NCBI GenBank assembly: GCA_003646055.1
Contig: QNDZ01000103.1
Location: 1 to 6,064 of the forward strand
Direction: 5' to 3'
From: a bacterium
GTDB lineage: Bacteria; Hydrothermota; UBA3072; B12-G15
DNA: 6,064 bases
Shown here piece by piece: positions 1 to 5,821 of the stretch (its first letter is position 1; every line of letters begins with the position of its first letter). The position numbers were made by a program, and so were the translations under genes. The notes beneath the pieces are model-generated. The model was not told the origin of the DNA. It searched no databases and saw nothing but the letters and a program-made list of their open reading frames with translations.

Positions 1-2
1 AT

Positions 3-1331
3 GCCTATTATACACCTTTCTTTTATTCAGGTTGGAGAGGCATATTTGGTGCTGCTGGTATGATTTTTATCTCTTATGGGGGATTGACAAAGGTTGCAAG
101 TGTAGCAGAGGAGGTGAAGAATCTAGGTGTGATAATACCCAGAGGAATGTTTCTTGCTTTTGGTGTTGTCAGTATTATCTACGTACTTTCAGTTGGTCTG
201 ACCATAGGGCTTATAAACCCTGCACAGTTGAAACAGAGTTTGACCCCCCTTTCACTTGGAGCAAAGAATGTCCTTGGTATTCCCGGTGAGGTTGTGATGA
301 CCCTTGCTGCACTTGCAGCATTTATAACGACTGCAAACGCAGGTATCCTTTCTTCATCAAGGGTACCGCTTGCAATGTCAAGGGACAACCTTCTCCCTGT
401 TTTCTTCTCAAACCTCACAAGGAGGAAGATACCTGCTATATCAATCTCAATAACAGGATTGTTCATGCTGATTTGTATTTTATTCCTTGACATAAAATCC
501 CTTGTTAAGGTTGCTTCTACAATGCAGATTATCCTGTTCATTATGGTGAATATTTCAATAATCATATTCAGACAGAGCAGACTCTCATATTACAGACCTG
601 TTTTTAAGTCAATCCTTTATCCCTATATCCAGATTGCAGGTATTATGCTTTATGTTTTTTTGATTTTTGAGATGGGTAAAATACCCGTACTTTTTACATG
701 CGGATTTTTTGCATTTGCAGTTGTATGGTACTTCTTCTACGCAAGGAAGAGGTCAAGGGGGCTCTCTGTTTTTTCATATCTTTTGAAGAAACTTGAAGCA
801 AAGGAAATTGCCGGCAAGGATATTGAAAAAGAACTTATGGAGATAATCAAGGAGAGGGAGGAGATAGTTGAAGACAGGTTTGACAGAGAAATTAAAAAGG
901 CAGAGATTCTTGACCTGGAAGGACCGATGGGAATAGAGGAGTTTTTCAGGATTGTTGCCAGGAAGATTTCCGAACAAACAGGGGTTGAGGAAAAGAAGAT
1001 ACTCCAGCTTTTGATGGAAAGGGAAAAGGTTTCCTCAACAGTTATTAAAACTGGACTTGCAATTCCACATATAATACTTCCTGGTGAAAAGAGTTTTGCC
1101 ATAATCCCTGTGAGGTGCAGGAATGGAATTCTCTATCCAGGGGAGGAGGACCCGGTTTATATTTCATTTGTTCTTGCTGGAAGTGTTGACGAAAGAAAAT
1201 TCCACCTGAAGTCACTTATGGCAATTGCACAGATAATGCAGACAAGGAATTTTGAAAAGAAATGGATGGAGGCCAAAAACATTGAAGACCTGAGAAGTCT
1301 TTTACTATTTTCAAGGAGGGATAGAGGATGA
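3..1331 (+). CDS. APC-family permease fused to C-terminal PTS EIIA domain (5' end missing)
   Basis: The reading frame is open to the left edge, so the N-terminus (probably about 200 residues, roughly TM1-5) lies outside; 442 residues are visible. Residues 11-27, with SYGGL and then a VAEEVKN motif, match the TM6 region of APC-superfamily amino-acid/polyamine permeases. Hydrophobic segments at about 49-71, 95-119, 143-162, 170-189, 204-224 and 227-247 fit TM7-12. A charged, helical Lys/Glu-rich linker (about 250-300) leads to a soluble domain (about 300-442) with the type-2 EIIA pattern: a REK-xSST segment, then GLAIPH with the presumed phospho-acceptor His356, and a second conserved His401 in FHLKSL. 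The permease should import an amino acid or amine by a cation-coupled mechanism. The EIIA domain suggests regulation by PTS phosphotransfer, since no sugar EIIB/EIIC is present. Substrate is unknown. The stop overlaps the next start by 4 bases (ATGA). Confidence 0.88.
   Translation, partial: AYYTPFFYSGWRGIFGAAGMIFISYGGLTKVASVAEEVKNLGVIIPRGMFLAFGVVSIIYVLSVGLTIGLINPAQLKQSLTPLSLGAKNVLGIPGEVVMTLAALAAFITTANAGILSSSRVPLAMSRDNLLPVFFSNLTRRKIPAISISITGLFMLICILFLDIKSLVKVASTMQIILFIMVNISIIIFRQSRLSYYRPVFKSILYPYIQIAGIMLYVFLIFEMGKIPVLFTCGFFAFAVVWYFFYARKRSRGLSVFSYLLKKLEAKEIAGKDIEKELMEIIKEREEIVEDRFDREIKKAEILDLEGPMGIEEFFRIVARKISEQTGVEEKKILQLLMEREKVSSTVIKTGLAIPHIILPGEKSFAIIPVRCRNGILYPGEEDPVYISFVLAGSVDERKFHLKSLMAIAQIMQTRNFEKKWMEAKNIEDLRSLLLFSRRDRG
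1313..1319 (+). promoter_or_regulatory. Ribosome binding site for the DUF4230 gene
   Basis: AAGGAGG lies 8 bases before the ATG at 1328, inside the end of the permease-EIIA gene. It supports the start at 1328 over the in-frame ATG at 1337 (Met4). Confidence 0.75.
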
Positions 1332-1957
1332 GGAATATGAAATGGATACTTTTACTTTTACTACTGATACTTATCGTTGTACTCCTGCTTGTTTACAGGG
1401 GGACAATTGTTGCGATAATCAAGCCAGAGAAGATACAGAGAACAACTGTAACAGTATTGAAAAACGAGAAAATGGCATTCCTTGTGACAGACAGACTTGT
1501 AACACAGGTGGTGGTAGAAGAAAAGAAGGTGCTTCCAGGTATTGGGACAAGGAGTGGTTATCTTATTGGAACAGTAAAGGTTTACTATGGTATTGACCTG
1601 TCAAAGTTAACACCTGAATCCATTGAAGTGAAACCGCAAAAGGTTATTATTCACCTGCCGTCCCCAACGGTTCTTGATTATTCTGTTGACCTTTCATCCC
1701 TGCGGTTCTTTACAAGAGAAACTGGGATGATGAAGGTTGCCTCCATGTTCATGAAGAACGACGATTTGAGGAAGGAACTTGAAGACAGATTTTATAAAGA
1801 AGCCATATTCTTCTTTAAGACAAACGGACTGCTTCCAGATGTTGAAACCATCCAATCACGACTAAAGGGCTTTGAGTATCCAATTGGGAAATTAATCCAT
1901 CTGAATGTTGAATTCAAAATTAAAGGAGCAAACCTTAAACTTGACAGTAAACATTGA
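1328..1957 (+). CDS. DUF4230 family membrane-anchored protein
   Basis: This 209-residue protein begins with basic residues (MRNMK) followed by an uninterrupted hydrophobic stretch at about residues 6-23. That is a single membrane anchor or uncleaved signal, and no lipobox or clear cleavage site is seen. The remainder is soluble and probably extracytoplasmic. Its middle resembles the DUF4230 pattern: a VLPGIGT segment, a GTVKVYYGIDLSKL stretch, then a beta strand ending in the LPSPTVL motif. The C-terminal half is helical and rich in Lys/Glu. I know of no biochemical function for the family. The gene overlaps the permease by 4 bases (ATGA) with a strong ribosome binding site, so the two are probably made together; the protein might be an accessory to the transporter, which is inference from context only. 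Confidence 0.8.
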   Translation: MRNMKWILLLLLLILIVVLLLVYRGTIVAIIKPEKIQRTTVTVLKNEKMAFLVTDRLVTQVVVEEKKVLPGIGTRSGYLIGTVKVYYGIDLSKLTPESIEVKPQKVIIHLPSPTVLDYSVDLSSLRFFTRETGMMKVASMFMKNDDLRKELEDRFYKEAIFFFKTNGLLPDVETIQSRLKGFEYPIGKLIHLNVEFKIKGANLKLDSKH

Positions 1958-1968
1958 GATTTTAATAT
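1941..1968 (+). promoter_or_regulatory. Possible internal promoter ahead of the histidine kinase gene
   Basis: TTGACA (1941-1946), identical to the sigma-70 -35 consensus, is followed after 16 bases by TAATAT (1963-1968), which fits TANNNT and matches TATAAT at 4 of 6 positions. Transcription would start about 7 bases downstream, at or next to the kinase ATG (1976). The -35 lies inside the last codons of the DUF4230 gene, so it may be chance. It is the only AT-rich gap in an otherwise overlapping gene run. Confidence 0.35.
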
Positions 1969-1975
1969 ATACCTG

Positions 1976-3298
1976 ATGGATATAGAATTTGAGAAACTCT
2001 GGAGAATATCAAGAGAACTCCACCTTTCCCTTGCTCCAGATGAGGCATTGTGTAAAATCCTGACAGCCCTTACTGCTGGTGAAGGACTTGCCTTCAACAG
2101 GGCCTTCCTGTATGAGAATAAGGGTGGTGTCCTTGCCCTACGTATGAAGATTGGGGCTGAGACAGAGGAGGAGGCTTACAAGGTCTGGGAGGAGATTTCA
2201 AAAAAACCTCATGGACTTGAAGACCTTTTGAAGAGTTGTGAAGAGAAAACCTTTGACCTTGAACCATCCAGGATTGTTGAAATTCCAATGGATAATGTGC
2301 CTGATGGCTTCTTTGAAAATGGCCCTGTGAAGATAGAGAAACCCGAAGAATTACCAGATGTGTTCAAAAGGGTGATTGATTATCTTCCTGCTGCCATAGT
2401 ACCTTTGAGGGGTGAAAACCATTTGCTTGGAATAATCATAGTGGATAATAAATTCAACAAAGATCCCATTACAGAGATAGATATAAGAACCCTTGAACTA
2501 TATGCAGCACTTGCATCAAATGTTATAGAGAGGACAATCCTGTTTCAGAAACTCCAGAAAAAACAGGATGAACTTGAAAAGGCATACAGAGAATTGCAGG
2601 AGTACCATAAAAGGGTTTTGAAACTTGAGAAATTTGCTGCTGTGGGTGAAATCGCCTCAACATTCACCCATGAATTGAGAACACCCATCACTATCATGGG
2701 TGGTTATGCGGAACTGTTGTACAGGTCTAAGGATTTACCACCTGTTCTTCTGCCAAAGGTGGAGACAATTCTGAGAACTGCAAAAAGGATGGAGACCATT
2801 ATAAAGAACCTGTCTGATTATATCAAGAGTCCTGAGCCTGAGATTAGGAAACTGAAAGCAAAAGAGTTTCTTGATTATCTATCCTCCCTTCTTGATATAG
2901 AGACAAAGAGAAAAAATATTGAACTCAAACTCTATGTTGAAGATGATATTGAGTTTCACGGTGACCCTTCACTCCTTGAACACGCCTTCCTTAATATTTT
3001 GAGGAATAGTATTGAGGCGTTAAAGGATGGTGGAGTTGTTCAGGTGGAATGCAGGCTGGACAATGGGAATGTGTTGTTTATGTTTAAGGACAATGGTCCA
3101 GGAATACCTCCAGAGATGTTGAAGAATCTCTATATCCCATTCCACACAACGAAGAGGCAGGGGTTAGGATTGGGGCTTGCAATTACAAAAAAAATTATAC
3201 TATTACATAATGGGAGAATAGAAATTGAATCCCAGCAGGGGAAGGGCACAACTGTTAAGGTGTATCTTCCCCAAAGAGGAGGTGATAAGAATGGATAA
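1976..3298 (+). CDS. Soluble GAF-domain sensor histidine kinase
   Basis: This 440-residue protein has no membrane segment, so it should sense a cytosolic signal. Residues about 1-190 form a GAF domain (GLAFNRAFLY early, GIIIVDNKF near 152-160, then a helix with ASNVIERT). A short coiled coil (about 188-220) leads to the HisKA H-box, where FTHELRTP carries the presumed autophosphorylated His232. The ATPase domain has the N-box (N340, N344), the G1 box DNGPGIP (372-378), the F-box YIPFHTTK (386-393) and the G2 box GLGLG (396-400), so all catalytic motifs are intact. The ATG at 1976 is the only plausible start: an in-frame stop (1955-1957, end of the DUF4230 gene) lies just upstream and the next Met is at residue 56. 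No good Shine-Dalgarno sequence precedes it. The gene overlaps the receiver gene by 8 bases, marking the likely partner. The ligand of the GAF domain cannot be told. Confidence 0.93.
   Translation: MDIEFEKLWRISRELHLSLAPDEALCKILTALTAGEGLAFNRAFLYENKGGVLALRMKIGAETEEEAYKVWEEISKKPHGLEDLLKSCEEKTFDLEPSRIVEIPMDNVPDGFFENGPVKIEKPEELPDVFKRVIDYLPAAIVPLRGENHLLGIIIVDNKFNKDPITEIDIRTLELYAALASNVIERTILFQKLQKKQDELEKAYRELQEYHKRVLKLEKFAAVGEIASTFTHELRTPITIMGGYAELLYRSKDLPPVLLPKVETILRTAKRMETIIKNLSDYIKSPEPEIRKLKAKEFLDYLSSLLDIETKRKNIELKLYVEDDIEFHGDPSLLEHAFLNILRNSIEALKDGGVVQVECRLDNGNVLFMFKDNGPGIPPEMLKNLYIPFHTTKRQGLGLGLAITKKIILLHNGRIEIESQQGKGTTVKVYLPQRGGDKNG
3277..3286 (+). promoter_or_regulatory. Very strong ribosome binding site for the receiver gene
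   Basis: AGGAGGTGAT is a full 10-base match to the usual anti-Shine-Dalgarno sequence of 16S rRNA. The GGAGG core ends 8 bases before the ATG at 3291, within the last codons of the kinase gene. It decides the start: an in-frame ATG at 3225 would add 22 residues unlike any receiver N-terminus and has no such site. Confidence 0.85.
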
Positions 3299-3647
3299 GA
3301 GAATTTTGGTTGTTGAGGATGAGGAGGACATCCTCAATCTTTATATGGATGTTCTCCGGGATGCAGGTTTTGATGTTGATGGTGCCGAGAACGGGAAGGA
3401 GGCACTGGAGAAGTTTGAAAAGAATGAATATGACCTTGTGATACTGGATATCAGAATGCCCGTTATGGACGGTATAGAGACACTTGCAAGGATACTTGAA
3501 CATAGGAAGGATGTGAAAGTAATCATCAATACAGCCTATGGTTCATACAAGGACAATTTTCTCACCTGGGGTGCTGACGCATACCTGATTAAGTCTTCTT
3601 CCATGGAAGAACTTGTTAACAAGGTAAAGGAACTTTTAAATGTATAG
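3291..3647 (+). CDS. Single-domain response regulator (receiver only)
   Basis: This 118-residue protein is a CheY-like receiver domain and nothing else. RILVVEDEED opens the fold with the acidic pocket (E9, D10, E11). D53 in LVILDIRMP is the phosphorylation site, T81 in NTAYGS the switch Thr, Y98 the aromatic switch position and K101 the conserved Lys. The Pro that usually follows this Lys is Ser here (KSSS). No DNA-binding or enzymatic output domain follows; the stop codon falls at the natural end of the receiver, so this is not a truncation. It overlaps the kinase gene by 8 bases, which makes that kinase its likely phosphodonor, and overlaps glgC by 8 bases. Its output must act by protein-protein contact or by phosphorelay to another protein. 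The NTAYGSYKD segment is a variant I associate with stand-alone receivers next to GAF kinases. Confidence 0.93.
   Translation: MDKRILVVEDEEDILNLYMDVLRDAGFDVDGAENGKEALEKFEKNEYDLVILDIRMPVMDGIETLARILEHRKDVKVIINTAYGSYKDNFLTWGADAYLIKSSSMEELVNKVKELLNV
3626..3631 (+). promoter_or_regulatory. Ribosome binding site for glgC
   Basis: AAAGGA lies 8 bases before the ATG at 3640, inside the end of the receiver gene. It supports the start at 3640 over the in-frame ATG at 3664 (Met9), which lies closer to the conserved core but has no purine-rich site upstream. Confidence 0.65.
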
Positions 3648-4824
3648 TTTTTCAAAATCTGTTATGACATTTGTTCTGGCAGGTGGGAAGGGAACAAGGC
3701 TGTATCCCCTGACAAAGTTCAGGGCAAAACCAGCAGTACCATTTATAGGTGTTTATAGAATCATTGATTTTGTCCTTTCAAATGCAGTGAATTCTGGATT
3801 GAGGAAGATAGTCCTGTTGACACAGTATCTCTCTCTTTCCCTTGACAGGCACATAAGGATTGCGTGGGATCTGTTCAAGTATGATGTAGATGGTTATATA
3901 TATTCATTACCAGCCCAGCACAGGTATGGAGAGAAGTGGTATGAAGGAACAGCAGATGCAGTTTACCAGAATATCTATACACTGCAACTTGAGAGGCCTG
4001 AATATCTTTTGATTCTCTCAGGGGATCACATCTATAAGATGGATTACAAAGATTTGTTTGAATTCCATGAAAAATCAAAATCAGATTTTACACTTGTTGC
4101 CCTGCTTTACCCAACAAAAAAGTCAAGTAGATTTGGGGTTTTGAAGGTGAACAAAAGGGGAAGGGTGCTTTCGTTCCACGAGAAACCTGAGAAACCGCCA
4201 GAGTTTCCAGGTAAACCAGGGTATTCACTTGTTAATGCTGGTATCTACCTTGCAAAAACAGAGGTGATTGTTCAGGCACTTATGGAAGACCACAGGAATG
4301 CATACAGTTCTCATGACTTTGGGAAGGATGTTATACCTATGTTGATTTCACAGGGTAAAAAGGTGTGTGCCTATGTTTTTGATGGTTACTGGAGGGACAT
4401 TGGTACACTTGACTCCTACTATCAGACAAGCATGGATTTCCTGAGCAAAAGCCTACCCATTGACCTCTATGATAGTGATTTTCCTATAAGGACATACCAC
4501 CCTTCCCTTCCACCAGCATACATATCCAGAAATTCAGTGGTTGAAAATTCTTTTATATCCAATGGATGCAGGATAGAGGGAGCAAAGGTAAAGAACAGTA
4601 TAATTTCACCAGGGGTGATTGTGAAGAAAGGGGCTATTATAGAGGATAGCATAATTTTTAACAATGTTTTGATAGGGGATTCTGTTTATATAAAGGGATG
4701 TATTATTGATAAGAACAACAAAATTGAAGACAAAAACTTTATGGAAAACTTTAACAGATATGGTGTGGAGGTTACACAGGAAGGTGTTATTGTAATGCCA
4801 AAAGAATGGAGGGGAGATGCCTGA
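3640..4824 (+). CDS. glgC: Glucose-1-phosphate adenylyltransferase (ADP-glucose pyrophosphorylase)
   Basis: GlgC makes ADP-glucose and pyrophosphate from ATP and glucose-1-phosphate, the committed step of bacterial glycogen synthesis, in the cytosol. The 394-residue length fits the family. The nucleotidyltransferase domain has GGKGTRLYPLT (15-25), RAKPAVPF (28-35), the YEGTADAV segment (101-108), SGDHIYKMDY with D129 matching the catalytic Asp142 of E. coli, FHEKP with K182 matching the glucose-1-phosphate-binding Lys195, and YWRDIGT (250-256). From about residue 293 a left-handed beta-helix of hexapeptide-like repeats (NSVVENSFI, VKNSIIS, IEDSIIF) forms the C-terminal domain. As I recall the E. 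coli sequence, its activator-site Lys39 falls at Phe27 here, and the usual GGK before Y/F-R is IGV (36-38), so allosteric control may differ. The gene overlaps its neighbours by 8 bases on each side. No glycogen synthase or branching enzyme is in the window. Confidence 0.95.
   Translation: MYSFSKSVMTFVLAGGKGTRLYPLTKFRAKPAVPFIGVYRIIDFVLSNAVNSGLRKIVLLTQYLSLSLDRHIRIAWDLFKYDVDGYIYSLPAQHRYGEKWYEGTADAVYQNIYTLQLERPEYLLILSGDHIYKMDYKDLFEFHEKSKSDFTLVALLYPTKKSSRFGVLKVNKRGRVLSFHEKPEKPPEFPGKPGYSLVNAGIYLAKTEVIVQALMEDHRNAYSSHDFGKDVIPMLISQGKKVCAYVFDGYWRDIGTLDSYYQTSMDFLSKSLPIDLYDSDFPIRTYHPSLPPAYISRNSVVENSFISNGCRIEGAKVKNSIISPGVIVKKGAIIEDSIIFNNVLIGDSVYIKGCIIDKNNKIEDKNFMENFNRYGVEVTQEGVIVMPKEWRGDA
4808..4816 (+). 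promoter_or_regulatory. Ribosome binding site for the GalT-family gene
   Basis: The purine run GGAGGGGAG directly precedes the ATG at 4817, within the last codons of glgC. The GGAGG core (4808-4812) has a tight spacing of 4 bases. Confidence 0.6.
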
Positions 4825-5821
4825 ATTAAGGAAAGACCCTGTTATTGGTAGATGGGTGATAATAGCCACAGAGAGGGCAAAGAGGCCAGATGACTTTGCT
4901 GGAGACAGAGGTGTAAGAATAAGCAAGGGTTTTTGCCCCTTCTGTGTGGGTAACGAGGATAAAACGCCGCCTGAGGTTTATTCTGTTAGAGAGAGTGGAG
5001 AGCCCAATACACCTGGGTGGAAGGTCAGGGTTGTTCCCAATAAGTTTCCAGCACTTGTATCAGAAGGAGAGACCCACAGAATTAAAGAAGGCATTTATCA
5101 GCACATGAATGGTGTTGGTAGGCACGAAGTGATAATTGAAACACCGGAGCATACAAAGTTTCTCTACAATATGACCTCTGATGAGATTAAACTTGTGATT
5201 GAGACATACAGGGAAAGGTATCTTGCTCTGAAGAAAGACAAAAGATTGAGATACATACTTATCTTTAAGAATTATGGGTCAGAGGCTGGTGCCTCTCTCT
5301 CCCATTCCCATTCCCAGATAATAGCAACTCCGATTGTTCCCAAGAGGGTATCAGAAGAATTGTATGGTGCAAGGAATTTTTTCAGCAAGAGCAACAGTTG
5401 TGTTTTCTGTTCTGTAATAGAAAGGGAGATTAACGATGGAAGGAGGATAGTGTTTAGAAACGACCACTTTATTGCATTTACACCCTATGCATCAAGATTT
5501 CCATTTGAGGTGTGGATTCTTCCCTTGAGGCATTCTGCCTTCTTTGAAGAAATAAGCGATAAAGAGATTGAAGCACTTACAGAGGTGTTTATGTATCTTT
5601 TCCCTAAATACTACAATGTTTTGAACGACCCTGCTTACAACTTTATTATTCACACTGCACCAACCCAGATGTCAGGGAAATGGCCTTCAATTGAATTTGA
5701 CTACCACTGGCATATTGAGGTAATACCAAAACTGACAAGGGTTGCAGGTTTTGAGTGGGGCACCGGGTTTTATATCAACCCAATGCCCCCGGAAAATGCA
5801 TCTGAATTTTTGAAGGAGTAG
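4817..5821 (+). CDS. galT: GalT-family nucleotidylyltransferase (galactose-1-phosphate uridylyltransferase or ADP-glucose phosphorylase type)
   Basis: This 334-residue protein is full length for the family; its N-terminus (LRKDPVIGRWVII, then RAKRPDDF) confirms the start. It has the two-lobed HIT-superfamily fold. C40 and C43 (CPFC), H112 and H163 fit the zinc site; HSHSQ (163-167) holds the presumed nucleophile His165. A second Cys pair, C195/C198 (CVFC), opens the second lobe, which contains IIHT (277-280) and YHWHIEVIPKL (296-306). Classical GalT moves UMP between UDP-glucose and galactose-1-phosphate. However, the HSHSQ motif (not HPHGQ as in E. coli), the second CxxC and the ending GFEWGTGFYINP resemble the COG1085 branch, which I recall includes the Arabidopsis ADP-glucose phosphorylase. 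Coupling to glgC by an 8-base overlap makes ADP-glucose a credible substrate. No galactokinase or epimerase is nearby. The family call is firm; substrate is open. Confidence 0.9.
   Translation: MPELRKDPVIGRWVIIATERAKRPDDFAGDRGVRISKGFCPFCVGNEDKTPPEVYSVRESGEPNTPGWKVRVVPNKFPALVSEGETHRIKEGIYQHMNGVGRHEVIIETPEHTKFLYNMTSDEIKLVIETYRERYLALKKDKRLRYILIFKNYGSEAGASLSHSHSQIIATPIVPKRVSEELYGARNFFSKSNSCVFCSVIEREINDGRRIVFRNDHFIAFTPYASRFPFEVWILPLRHSAFFEEISDKEIEALTEVFMYLFPKYYNVLNDPAYNFIIHTAPTQMSGKWPSIEFDYHWHIEVIPKLTRVAGFEWGTGFYINPMPPENASEFLKE

Noticed and set aside
32..289. Open frame of 85 codons on the + strand, out of frame with the permease
   Set aside because: Its composition is rich in Cys and Trp, unlike a real protein. 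The overlapping frame carries APC-family motifs that continue in from the left edge.
179..565. Open frame of 128 codons on the - strand inside the permease gene
   Set aside because: It is an antisense shadow of transmembrane-coding sequence with no recognisable domain or ribosome binding site; the + strand frame is clearly the permease.
737..1102. Open frame of 121 codons on the - strand opposite the permease-EIIA linker
   Set aside because: It is Ser/Ile/Leu/Phe-rich, as expected opposite Lys/Glu-rich coding DNA. It resembles no family and lies wholly inside a well-supported gene.
3225..3290. A 22-residue N-terminal extension of the receiver from an upstream in-frame ATG
   Set aside because: The extension matches no receiver, overlaps the kinase ATP-binding domain, and lacks a ribosome binding site. 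The ATG at 3291 has a near-perfect one and begins exactly at the fold.
5299..5318. Tandem TCCCAT-like repeat inside the GalT-family gene
   Set aside because: It encodes the conserved active-site SHSHSQ motif, and the repetition follows from the amino-acid sequence.
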